A DNA stretch of 62,969 nucleotides from JBCDGZ01 sp038750655 (GTDB taxonomy: Bacteria > Bacteroidota > Bacteroidia > Chitinophagales > Saprospiraceae), in assembly GCA_038750655.1 (NCBI GenBank), contig JBCDGZ010000024.1, positions 1 through 62,969 on the forward strand, written 5' to 3'. The position numbers were made by a program, and so were the translations under genes. The notes beneath the pieces are model-generated. The model was not told the origin of the DNA. It saw nothing but the letters and a program-made list of their open reading frames with translations, and made no database searches. Each line of letters begins with the position of its first letter. Position 1 is the first letter of the stretch. This document shows, in pieces, positions 44,941 through 52,555 of the stretch.

Positions 44941-45958
44941 CCGGCCGGCCGGAAGACCCCCGGAACTTTAGGCTAGTGGGGATGACGCGGGTTTGGGGAG
45001 GCTCATCGTCGGTGTCGGCCAGCCGCCGGAGGAGGAGGTGGGCCGCCGTTTCGCCCATTTCCTTGCCGTGCTGATCGACAGAGGTCAGCGAGGGGGTGGA
45101 GTAGCGGGAGAGGATGCCATCGGAGAAGCCAATGATTTCGACCTGTTGAGGGATGTGAAGGCCCTTGCGCTGTAGGATTTTCATGGCCGTAATAGCGTAG
45201 ATTTCATTGACTCCTAGAATGGCATCAAAGTCATTTTGCTCCATAAACTCCTGTATCGGTGCTTCACAATCCAGAAATTCATTGATTTTTAAAATCGACC
45301 CTTCGTCGGGGTTCAAACCATGCTTGAGGAGCGATTGGATGTAGCCCTCGGTGCGCAGGCGCCCTACGGAGAGGTAGTCCAGGCTGCTGATGAGCCCGAT
45401 GCGCCGTCGGCCGTTGCTCCACAGGTAGTCGACGGCTTGCTCGACCGCCTCGGCGTCGTTGACCACCACTTTATCACAATCAATTTCATCCACCACCCGG
45501 TCAAACATCACAATGGGCATTCCCTGGTTGATGACCTCCTGGATATGATGGTAATCCTGTTTCATTTGGGTTTCTTTGGAGAGGGAAATGATGAAGCCAT
45601 CGATTTTACCGTGCGCCAAAGTATCCATATTGACCACCTCTTTGGCAAAGGACTCATTGCTTGAACAGACCAGTACGTTATAGCCAGCTTTGTTAGCAAT
45701 TTTTTCAATACCGTCAACAACTTGAGAGAAAAAATGGTGGACAATCTCTGGTAAGATAACCGCAATGGTTCGCGTCCGGCCGTCCTTGAGGCTCAAGGCA
45801 ATGCGGTTCGGGCGATAGTTGTTAGCCTTGGCGTAATTTCTAATCTTTTCTTTGGTTTCTTCCCCTATTTCATAGCTGTCTTTCAGTGCCTTAGACACTG
45901 TCGAAATCGAGACGCCCATCTCCTTGGCAATCTGCTTTAGTGTGATCTTATCCTTCAT
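44882..45958 (-). CDS. LacI-family transcription regulator of the glucan locus
   Basis: A 358-residue LacI/GalR protein: helix-turn-helix TLKQIAKEMGVSISTVSKAL (residues 5-24) with hinge NYRPNRIALSLK, then a periplasmic-binding-like effector domain (TIAVILPEIVHHFFSQV ... GFSDGILSRYSTPSLTSVDQHG). Its C-terminus continues about 23 residues past the usual end (after LKFRGSSG) into DNA shared with the amylase sorting tail. It is divergent from susC, with a candidate operator between them, and convergent with the amylases, so it probably controls both and itself. The effector is likely a maltooligosaccharide or sugar phosphate, which is inferred. Confidence 0.92.
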   Translation of the reverse strand: MKDKITLKQIAKEMGVSISTVSKALKDSYEIGEETKEKIRNYAKANNYRPNRIALSLKDGRTRTIAVILPEIVHHFFSQVVDGIEKIANKAGYNVLVCSSNESFAKEVVNMDTLAHGKIDGFIISLSKETQMKQDYHHIQEVINQGMPIVMFDRVVDEIDCDKVVVNDAEAVEQAVDYLWSNGRRRIGLISSLDYLSVGRLRTEGYIQSLLKHGLNPDEGSILKINEFLDCEAPIQEFMEQNDFDAILGVNEIYAITAMKILQRKGLHIPQQVEIIGFSDGILSRYSTPSLTSVDQHGKEMGETAAHLLLRRLADTDDEPPQTRVIPTSLKFRGSSGRPANFSPSAELPIDGHQQQPQ

Positions 45959-45999
45959 CAGAGTTAAGTTACGATCTTTTTAGCGCAAAACGGCTGCTA

Positions 46000-46017
46000 A
46001 CTACAACGTTTTCGTGG
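46000..46017. promoter_or_regulatory. Candidate LacI-type operator between lacI gene and susC
   Basis: ACTACAACGTTTTCGTGG matches the amylase-upstream motif (40527-40544) at 16 of 18 positions. ACG-TTTT-CGT forms a palindromic core. It lies 42 bp from the lacI-type ATG and 42 bp before the TATCTTTA box of susC, so binding could affect both directions. Confidence 0.62.
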
Positions 46018-46059
46018 ATTTTTTCGGCCAAAAGCTTAAACAAAAACACGGAAACTGAA

Positions 46060-46067
46060 TATCTTTA
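46060..46067 (+). promoter_or_regulatory. Candidate -7 promoter box of susC operon
   Basis: TATCTTTA in AATATCTTTAAT resembles the Bacteroidota -7 element TAnnTTTG (one mismatch) and equals the box before the amylase operon. It is 58 bp before the preferred susC ATG at 46126, but only 7 bp before an in-frame ATG at 46075, which supports the later start. Confidence 0.45.
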
Positions 46068-46125
46068 ATCACTTATGCAATTTCTAAAATCAACCTATCA
46101 TTTCGTAAAAATTAAAACAAGCCAT

Positions 46126-49110
46126 ATGAAAGTAAGTTTAACTCAAACTAGTTTTTGCTTTATTCTGTGCTTGCTTTTCAGTATTTCTGTCGCCGCTCAG
46201 CGTACTGTGAGTGGAACGATAACGGATGAACTGACGGGCGAACCACTGATTGGAGCAAATATTTTACTTCCGGCGACCAACACGGGTACGGTAACGGATT
46301 ACAATGGGGCTTACTCACTGGAAGTCCCCGAAGGCGTAACAGAGATGGTGATTTCTTACACAGGGTATTCGGACGTAACGATCGACCTTGCGGCCAATCC
46401 CTCGAATGTCATTGACTTGCAACTGAGTGCCGGAGAGCTTCTTGACGAGGTTGTCGTGATCGGCTATGGTACCGTGAAAAAGGAAGATGCCACAGGGGCT
46501 ATCACCGCGATCAATTCTGAGGATTTCAACAAGGGCTTGCTCACTTCGCCACAGGAATTGCTGGCGGGTAAGGTAGCGGGCGTGCAGATCACTACGGGGA
46601 ATGCTCCCGGCGACGGTGCGGTCATCCGCATCCGGGGGGGATCGTCCCTCAAAGCCTCCAACGACCCGCTGATTGTCATCGATGGTATTCCGATAGATAA
46701 TGGGGAAATCTCCGGATCGCGAAACATCCTCAACGTGGTGAATCCCAACGATATTGAGACCTTTACCGTGCTTAAGGATGCCTCGGCTACGGCGATCTAC
46801 GGATCGAGAGCCTCCAATGGGGTGATCTTGATTACGACGAAGAAGGGGAGCCTGGGCAAGAAGGTACAGGTGAACTACTCGGGTAGCTTTTCTGTGAGCA
46901 ATCCTGTAGAAACTGTAGATGTGTTGAATGCTGCGGAATACCGTACGTTGATCAATGAGCAATTTCCGGAGGGCCATCCGGCTCGCGATCTTCTGGGCAA
47001 TTCAGATACCGATTGGCAAGAGGAGATTTACCAAAACCCAGTTGGGCAAGACCACAGCCTGAGCTTCTCTGGCGGTATTGCTGATATTCTACCCTACCGG
47101 GCGTCGGTTGGTTATACGAATAAAGATGGATTGTTGAAGACCGATAATTTCCAAAGGACAACTGTTGGTTTGAATCTCTCTCCGGGCTTCATGGACAATA
47201 CCCTGCAAGTCAATGTGAACTTTAAGGGGATGTTTATTAAAAATCGCTTTGCTAACCGCGATGCCATCGGCAATGCGGCAGTCTTCGATCCTACTCAGCC
47301 TATCTTCAGCGGCAATGACAACTTTGGGGGCTATTATGCCTGGTTGGACGGCCCGACAGGCAATCCCAACACCCTGGCCAATAAGAACCCCATCGCCCTG
47401 CTGGAGCAGAAAGATGATCAATCTGATGTCAATCGCTTCATCACCAATATGTCCATCGACTATCGCTTTCCTTTCCTGCCAGAGCTGCGCGCTAACCTCA
47501 ACTTGGGCTATGATGTGTCTAATGGCGATGGAACAGTGAATATTCCTACCATTGCGGCCTTCAATTTCAATGCTGTAAACGGTGGCGGAACCGATAATCG
47601 CTACGAGCAAACCAGAAAGAACGAATTGCTAGAATTTTACTTGAATTATGTTAAAGATTTTGGCGTTCATCGGCTGGATGTCATGGGGGGCTACTCCTGG
47701 CAGCGCAACTTCTTCGATAAGTTTGAGCGCAACTCGGATGTTGCCGGGACGCCTGCGGAGACCGTGGTCATCGAAGACAGCGGCGAACTCTTCCTGCTTT
47801 CCCTCTTCGGCCGGGTCAACTATACTTTCCAAGACAAGTACCTCTTTACCTTCACCCTGCGTAGAGACGGTTCTTCTCGCTTCTCCCCCGACAACCGCTG
47901 GGGCCTCTTCCCCGCTGCTGCCTTCGCCTACAAGATTATGGAAAACCAGTCGGGCTTTGTCAACAGCCTCAAGGTGCGGGTCGGCTACGGGGTAACTGGC
48001 CAGCAGGAGATCGGTAACTTTTACCAGTATCTCCCCACCTACACTGTCGGTCTTGATAACGCCAACCAGCAGTTCGGTGACGGGTTCACACAAACCCTTC
48101 GTCCAGAAGAATACGATGCTAATATCAAGTGGGAAGAAACCACGACCTATAACATTGGTTTGGACTACAGCCTCTATAATGATCGCATCTACGGATCGCT
48201 GGAATATTACATCAGAAGAACCGAGGACCTGCTGAACCGCATTCCCGTTCCGGCTGGAACCAACCTCTCTAACTTCATCGATACCAATATTGGAGATTTG
48301 GAAAACAGAGGGGTGGAGTTTTCTGTGAATGTCATTCCCGTCCAAAAGAAAGATTTCAACTGGGATGTTGGATTTAATATTACCGCGAATACTAACGAAA
48401 TTACCAACCTGACTGCCACTGATGATCCTGACTACCAAGGAATACAGATTGGAGGCATCTCCGGAGGTATTGGTAATACGGTACAAATTCACAGCGTCGG
48501 CTTCCCCGCCAGCTCCTTCTTCTTGTACGAGCAAGTATATGATGAAAGTGGTGCTCCTATTGAAGGACTTTATGTAGACAGTAACGGTGACGGAGTAATC
48601 GATGCAGGAGATTTACAGAGAATAGAAAACCCAACACCAGATGTATTTCTGGGATTGAATTCCACAGTAAGCTGGAGAAATTTTGATTTCAGCTTCTCTG
48701 CCAGATCGAACCTGGGCGGCTATGTTTACAATAACATCCAGTCGAACAATACCAACTTCGCCGGACTCTACGATGCGACCAACTACCTGACTAATGTCCA
48801 TTCAGACATCAATCGCATTGGTCTGGAGAATCCTCAATTCCTGAGCGATCTGTATCTACAGGATGGTTCTTTCTTCCGGGTAGATTTCATCAGCGTAGGT
48901 TACAACCTGAGCGACTTGTTCAACAAGCAGAACCGTGTTAATATTTCCCTTACCGTTCAGAACCCCATTCTGATTTCTGATTATTCCGGACTGGACCCCG
49001 AGATTTTCTTCACCGGTGGCGTAGACAACAGAGAGGTATTCACTGGTATTGATAATAACATTTATCCGCGGGCCAGAACCTTTGTTCTGGGGCTGAACGC
49101 GAATTTCTAA
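46126..49110 (+). CDS. susC: SusC/RagA-type TonB-linked outer-membrane transporter
   Basis: A 994-residue SusC-family transporter that imports oligosaccharides with SusD as lid. Signal peptide (about 1-24, ending VAAQ), carboxypeptidase-regulatory-like domain (RTVSGTITDELTGEPLIGANI), TonB-box-like segment and plug (VVIGYGTVKKEDATGAI ... SPQELLAGKVAGVQI ... IRIRGGSSLKASNDPLIVIDGIPI), then a 22-strand type barrel ending in Phe (LGLNANF). The frame also opens at 46075; ATG 46126 (MKVSLTQTS) is preferred because it begins a normal signal peptide and leaves room for the leader. The susD gene follows after one base. Confidence 0.93.
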   Translation: MKVSLTQTSFCFILCLLFSISVAAQRTVSGTITDELTGEPLIGANILLPATNTGTVTDYNGAYSLEVPEGVTEMVISYTGYSDVTIDLAANPSNVIDLQLSAGELLDEVVVIGYGTVKKEDATGAITAINSEDFNKGLLTSPQELLAGKVAGVQITTGNAPGDGAVIRIRGGSSLKASNDPLIVIDGIPIDNGEISGSRNILNVVNPNDIETFTVLKDASATAIYGSRASNGVILITTKKGSLGKKVQVNYSGSFSVSNPVETVDVLNAAEYRTLINEQFPEGHPARDLLGNSDTDWQEEIYQNPVGQDHSLSFSGGIADILPYRASVGYTNKDGLLKTDNFQRTTVGLNLSPGFMDNTLQVNVNFKGMFIKNRFANRDAIGNAAVFDPTQPIFSGNDNFGGYYAWLDGPTGNPNTLANKNPIALLEQKDDQSDVNRFITNMSIDYRFPFLPELRANLNLGYDVSNGDGTVNIPTIAAFNFNAVNGGGTDNRYEQTRKNELLEFYLNYVKDFGVHRLDVMGGYSWQRNFFDKFERNSDVAGTPAETVVIEDSGELFLLSLFGRVNYTFQDKYLFTFTLRRDGSSRFSPDNRWGLFPAAAFAYKIMENQSGFVNSLKVRVGYGVTGQQEIGNFYQYLPTYTVGLDNANQQFGDGFTQTLRPEEYDANIKWEETTTYNIGLDYSLYNDRIYGSLEYYIRRTEDLLNRIPVPAGTNLSNFIDTNIGDLENRGVEFSVNVIPVQKKDFNWDVGFNITANTNEITNLTATDDPDYQGIQIGGISGGIGNTVQIHSVGFPASSFFLYEQVYDESGAPIEGLYVDSNGDGVIDAGDLQRIENPTPDVFLGLNSTVSWRNFDFSFSARSNLGGYVYNNIQSNNTNFAGLYDATNYLTNVHSDINRIGLENPQFLSDLYLQDGSFFRVDFISVGYNLSDLFNKQNRVNISLTVQNPILISDYSGLDPEIFFTGGVDNREVFTGIDNNIYPRARTFVLGLNANF

Positions 49111-49111
49111 A

Positions 49112-51343
49112 ATGATAAAAAGTAAATTTATTATGAATTTTAAATCATATAGAACGCTCCTTCTCCTTTTCATAGGAATCTCTATTACGGGCACTTCTTG
49201 CTTCAAAGACCTGGATACTGTGCCGATCGATCCAGATCAGATAACGGCGGCTACTGTATATGATGATCCAACGTCTTACCGCAAGGTGCTGGCTAAGCTT
49301 TATGCGGGTCTGGCTGTTTCTGGCCAGCGCGGCCCCGACGGGCAGGCGGATATTGAGGGTATTGACGAAGGCTTTGGCCAATACCTCCGTGCCCTTTGGT
49401 ACCACCAGGAATTGACTACCGACGAGGCGGTCATTGCTTGGAACGACCAGACCATCCACGATTTTCACGAGCAAGACTGGACGGCCAGTGATGTATTCAT
49501 CTTTGCCTTCTACAGCCGTATTTTCTATCAAATTTCTATTTGTAACGAATTCCTTCGGGAAACGACTGAGGAAAAACTCAACGGCCGGGAGACCGACGAT
49601 GCCCTGCGCACCGAAGTACAGGGCTACCGCGCCGAGGCCCGCTTCCTCCGGGCCCTCAGCTACTACCATGCACTGGATAACTTCCGCAATGTACCTTTCG
49701 TCACGGAAGCCGATGATGTCGGGGCCTTCTTCCCCGAGCAAATTTCAGCGGCGGACCTTTTTGCTTTTATCGAAACAGAACTGACAGAAGTCGAAACTCA
49801 ACTGCCTGCCCCACAACAAAACGAGTACGGAAGAGCGGATCAAGGTGCGGCCTGGATGCTGCTGGCCAAGCTCTACTTGAACAAGGAAGTATACATTGGC
49901 GAAGCGGCCAATACCGAATGCTTGGAATACTGCAACAGGCTGATCAACGCTGGCTATATGTTGGATGCTGATCAAAAGGATTTATTTGGCGCCGACAACC
50001 ACGAGTCGAGCGAAATCATCTTTTCTATTCCCTTTGATGGCAACTTTACCCGGACCTGGGGAGGAACAACTTTCATCGTTCGTGCCGGTATTGGGGGATC
50101 GATGAATGCAGTGGCAGATTTTGGAGTAGAAAGTGGCTGGGGGGGTACCCGTACGACCAGCGCCTTGGTGAATAAATTCCCGGCGGTGGCCAGCGGCCAG
50201 GGCGGCGGCTTTATCGTCCAAGCTTTTGATAATGACGATACCAATTACCCAGAAATTTACGTGCCGGGCAACTACGTCGGCTGGAACCCTAATAATGCAC
50301 CTGCCCTGGCTTCGCGGGATAGCAATGGTGTTTACCAGGGGTATATCAATTTTCCGAGTGATACGGAGTTCAAGATCACCCCAGAGCGTTCCTTCAACGG
50401 CAACTTTGGCGACGATGGGGCCGATGGCACCTTGGATGACAATGGCGATAATATCCTTGTCACCGAAGCTGGCTTCTACCGCCTCGAAGTAGACCTCAAT
50501 GCCTTGACCTACGACTTGGCGAAGACTACCTGGGGCATCATTGGCTCGGCGACTGCCGAAGGCTGGGATGCAGATACGGACATGACTTATGATGAGGTAG
50601 AAAATGCCTGGACGATTGAAACCTTCCTCTCGGCGGGCGAAATGAAGTTTCGGGCTAACGATGAATGGACCTTCAATCTGGGAGATGATATGGGCAACTC
50701 GACGCTAGAGCAAGATGGTGCCAACATCGTCATTCCTGCGAATAGCAACTACCGTATCAAGCTGTTTTTGGCTAAGCCAGAATTCACCTACTCTATTGAA
50801 ACTACCAGTACTGATATGCGGGCAACTTTCCACACCGATGGCCAGAACTTGGAAATCGAAGACATCTCGCAGTTCACCGACGGTTATGGAGTCATCAAAT
50901 TCAATAACTTGACTAAGAGCGGCTCTTCCGGTTCTAGCCAGGTCCATGTGGATACAGACTTCCCGATGTTCCGCCTGGCCGATGCCTACTTGATGTATGC
51001 TGAGGCGGTGCTGCGTGGCGGTACGGGCGGCGACCTTACTACGGCGATTGATCTGGTCAACCAGATTCGCTTCCGGGCTTATGGCGACCCCGCAGGGCAG
51101 GTTGATGCCAACAGCCTGACGCTCGATTTCTTGCTCGACGAGCGCGCTAGAGAATTGCACTGGGAGGCACACCGTCGCCAGGATTTGGTTCGCTTCGGTC
51201 AGTTTTCCGACGGCAACTACCTCTGGCCCTGGAAGGGCGGAGTGGCCGAAGGAAGAACCGTTCCAAGCACTTTCGATGTCTTCCCGATTCCCTCGGCGGA
51301 CCTCAGTGCCAATCCGAATCTGAAACAAAATGATGGCTACTAG
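49112..51343 (+). CDS. susD: SusD/RagB lipoprotein with inserted SusE-type binding modules
   Basis: A 743-residue SusD. The lipoprotein signal ends at TGTSC; an alternative ATG at 49133 would serve as well. SusD TPR-type helices are clear (EVQGYRAEARFLRALSYYHALDNFRNVPFV, DQGAAWMLLAKLYLNKEVY, then FRLADAYLMYAEAVLRG, LLDERARELHWEAHRRQDLVRFG, and the final DVFPIPSADLSANPNLKQNDGY). Between about residues 379 and 562 lie two beta modules unlike SusD but closely like the C-terminal pair of the SusE-like protein encoded downstream. Without them the protein is about 559 aa, a normal SusD length, and the reading frame is open throughout. The insert probably adds glucan-binding sites to the transporter lid. 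Confidence 0.9.
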   Translation: MIKSKFIMNFKSYRTLLLLFIGISITGTSCFKDLDTVPIDPDQITAATVYDDPTSYRKVLAKLYAGLAVSGQRGPDGQADIEGIDEGFGQYLRALWYHQELTTDEAVIAWNDQTIHDFHEQDWTASDVFIFAFYSRIFYQISICNEFLRETTEEKLNGRETDDALRTEVQGYRAEARFLRALSYYHALDNFRNVPFVTEADDVGAFFPEQISAADLFAFIETELTEVETQLPAPQQNEYGRADQGAAWMLLAKLYLNKEVYIGEAANTECLEYCNRLINAGYMLDADQKDLFGADNHESSEIIFSIPFDGNFTRTWGGTTFIVRAGIGGSMNAVADFGVESGWGGTRTTSALVNKFPAVASGQGGGFIVQAFDNDDTNYPEIYVPGNYVGWNPNNAPALASRDSNGVYQGYINFPSDTEFKITPERSFNGNFGDDGADGTLDDNGDNILVTEAGFYRLEVDLNALTYDLAKTTWGIIGSATAEGWDADTDMTYDEVENAWTIETFLSAGEMKFRANDEWTFNLGDDMGNSTLEQDGANIVIPANSNYRIKLFLAKPEFTYSIETTSTDMRATFHTDGQNLEIEDISQFTDGYGVIKFNNLTKSGSSGSSQVHVDTDFPMFRLADAYLMYAEAVLRGGTGGDLTTAIDLVNQIRFRAYGDPAGQVDANSLTLDFLLDERARELHWEAHRRQDLVRFGQFSDGNYLWPWKGGVAEGRTVPSTFDVFPIPSADLSANPNLKQNDGY
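50246..50797 (+). other. In-frame SusE-like domain pair inserted in SusD
   Basis: This segment encodes about 184 residues. Module 1 begins YPEIYVPGNYVGWNPNN and matches YPELTVPGDYQGWDPAD of the downstream SusE-like protein. Module 2 begins TWGIIGSATAEGWD and contains FRANDEWTFNLGDDMGNSTLEQDG, matching TDWGILGDAV... and FRANDSWDLNFGDDFSNGTLEYDG there. The order and spacing of the two modules are the same in both proteins, which points to domain copying within the operon. Confidence 0.8.
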
Positions 51344-51389
51344 GCCACCAGTATTTTAAAACTATCCTTTCAAAATAAACAGAAATACG

Positions 51390-52457
51390 ATGATTAAAAG
51401 AAATCTGTTGTTTAGCTTGCTCCTTCTGTTAACCCTTTGGGGCTGTGAGGAAGATAATGATCCAGCTGGCCCTTCTGTCCAGCTCGGAGCAGCGCCCGTA
51501 ATCTCTAGCCCCTCTGCGGGCACCACCTATGCGCTGGATGAAACCCAGGCAGAGGAAATTCTGGCAAACTTTGCGTGGTCAGCCGCCGATTTTGGCTATC
51601 AGGCCGCCATTACTTATACCGTTTCCATCGACGCTGCGGGCAATAACTTTGCCAACGCCGTCACTATCGCCACCACAACGGGCTTGGCTTTTGAGGAGCT
51701 GACCGTGGGCAAAATCAATAATATCTTGCTGGCCAGGGGCCTGCCTTTCGGCTTTGATAATGAGCTGGAAATTCAGGTCTGCGCCAGTGTTTCCGATCTG
51801 GTTGAAACGCTCTGTTCTGCAGCCCTTCCGATCAAGATCAATCCTTATCAAGCGGCTGTAGAATACCCAGAGTTGACCGTACCCGGTGATTATCAGGGCT
51901 GGGACCCTGCGGATACCGACTTTGCCATATTCTCTCGCAAGAGCGACGACATCTACGAGGGCTACATCTATTTCAGCGTCGATAGTGCCGTATATAAGTA
52001 TGCGCAGGGCGGCAGCTGGGCGACCAACTGGGGAGATGCAGAACTGGACGGCGTCCTTGATCCTGGGGGAATTGATAACAACATTACCATCGGCAGAAAT
52101 GGCATCGGCATTTACCTGCTGCAATGTGACCTCAACACCCTCAACCATTCGAACAGCAGAACGGACTGGGGCATACTTGGCGATGCCGTCGCTGGCAGCG
52201 AAGATATTAACTTGGTTTGGGATGAAGCTCGTGTCGTCGGTGATGTCACCGGCGTATTGACAGTAACCGCCGATCTGAGTGCAGGGTCCTTCCGTTTTCG
52301 CGCTAATGACAGCTGGGACCTCAACTTTGGAGATGACTTTAGCAACGGTACGCTGGAATACGATGGAGAAGAAATTGCCATTGATGAGGCCGGCAATTAC
52401 ACCATTGATCTACTGCTTAATGTATCGGATTATACCTACGTAGTAACGAAGAACTAG
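51390..52457 (+). CDS. susE: SusE-like outer-membrane glucan-binding lipoprotein
   Basis: A 355-residue lipoprotein with lipobox LTLWGC (Cys19). It follows the SusE plan: an N-terminal Ig-like SusE domain (about 30-150, APVISSPSAGTTYALDE ... FAWSAADFGYQAAITYTVSID) and two C-terminal starch-binding modules (about 160-250 and 255-355). Surface SusE proteins hold starch near the SusCD transporter. The C-terminal pair closely resembles the insert in SusD. It starts 46 bp after susD. Confidence 0.88.
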   Translation: MIKRNLLFSLLLLLTLWGCEEDNDPAGPSVQLGAAPVISSPSAGTTYALDETQAEEILANFAWSAADFGYQAAITYTVSIDAAGNNFANAVTIATTTGLAFEELTVGKINNILLARGLPFGFDNELEIQVCASVSDLVETLCSAALPIKINPYQAAVEYPELTVPGDYQGWDPADTDFAIFSRKSDDIYEGYIYFSVDSAVYKYAQGGSWATNWGDAELDGVLDPGGIDNNITIGRNGIGIYLLQCDLNTLNHSNSRTDWGILGDAVAGSEDINLVWDEARVVGDVTGVLTVTADLSAGSFRFRANDSWDLNFGDDFSNGTLEYDGEEIAIDEAGNYTIDLLLNVSDYTYVVTKN

Positions 52458-52555
52458 AAAACTTAGTAAAATTTCGAATTCAGGACTACCGATTGGCAGG
52501 GGTTGCATTCACGCCTCTGCTGATCGGTATCGCTCAACAACTAAAACTTCAAATT

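Noticed and set aside
44940..44953. CCGGCCGGCCGG palindrome as a regulatory site
   Set aside because: It lies within the coding end of the LacI-type gene (Arg-Pro-Ala codons) right after the amylase stop; nothing else supports a site.
50246..50797. SusD insert as an assembly or frameshift artefact
   Set aside because: The frame is open through both junctions, the flanks form a complete SusD, and the module order matches the downstream protein without identical DNA.
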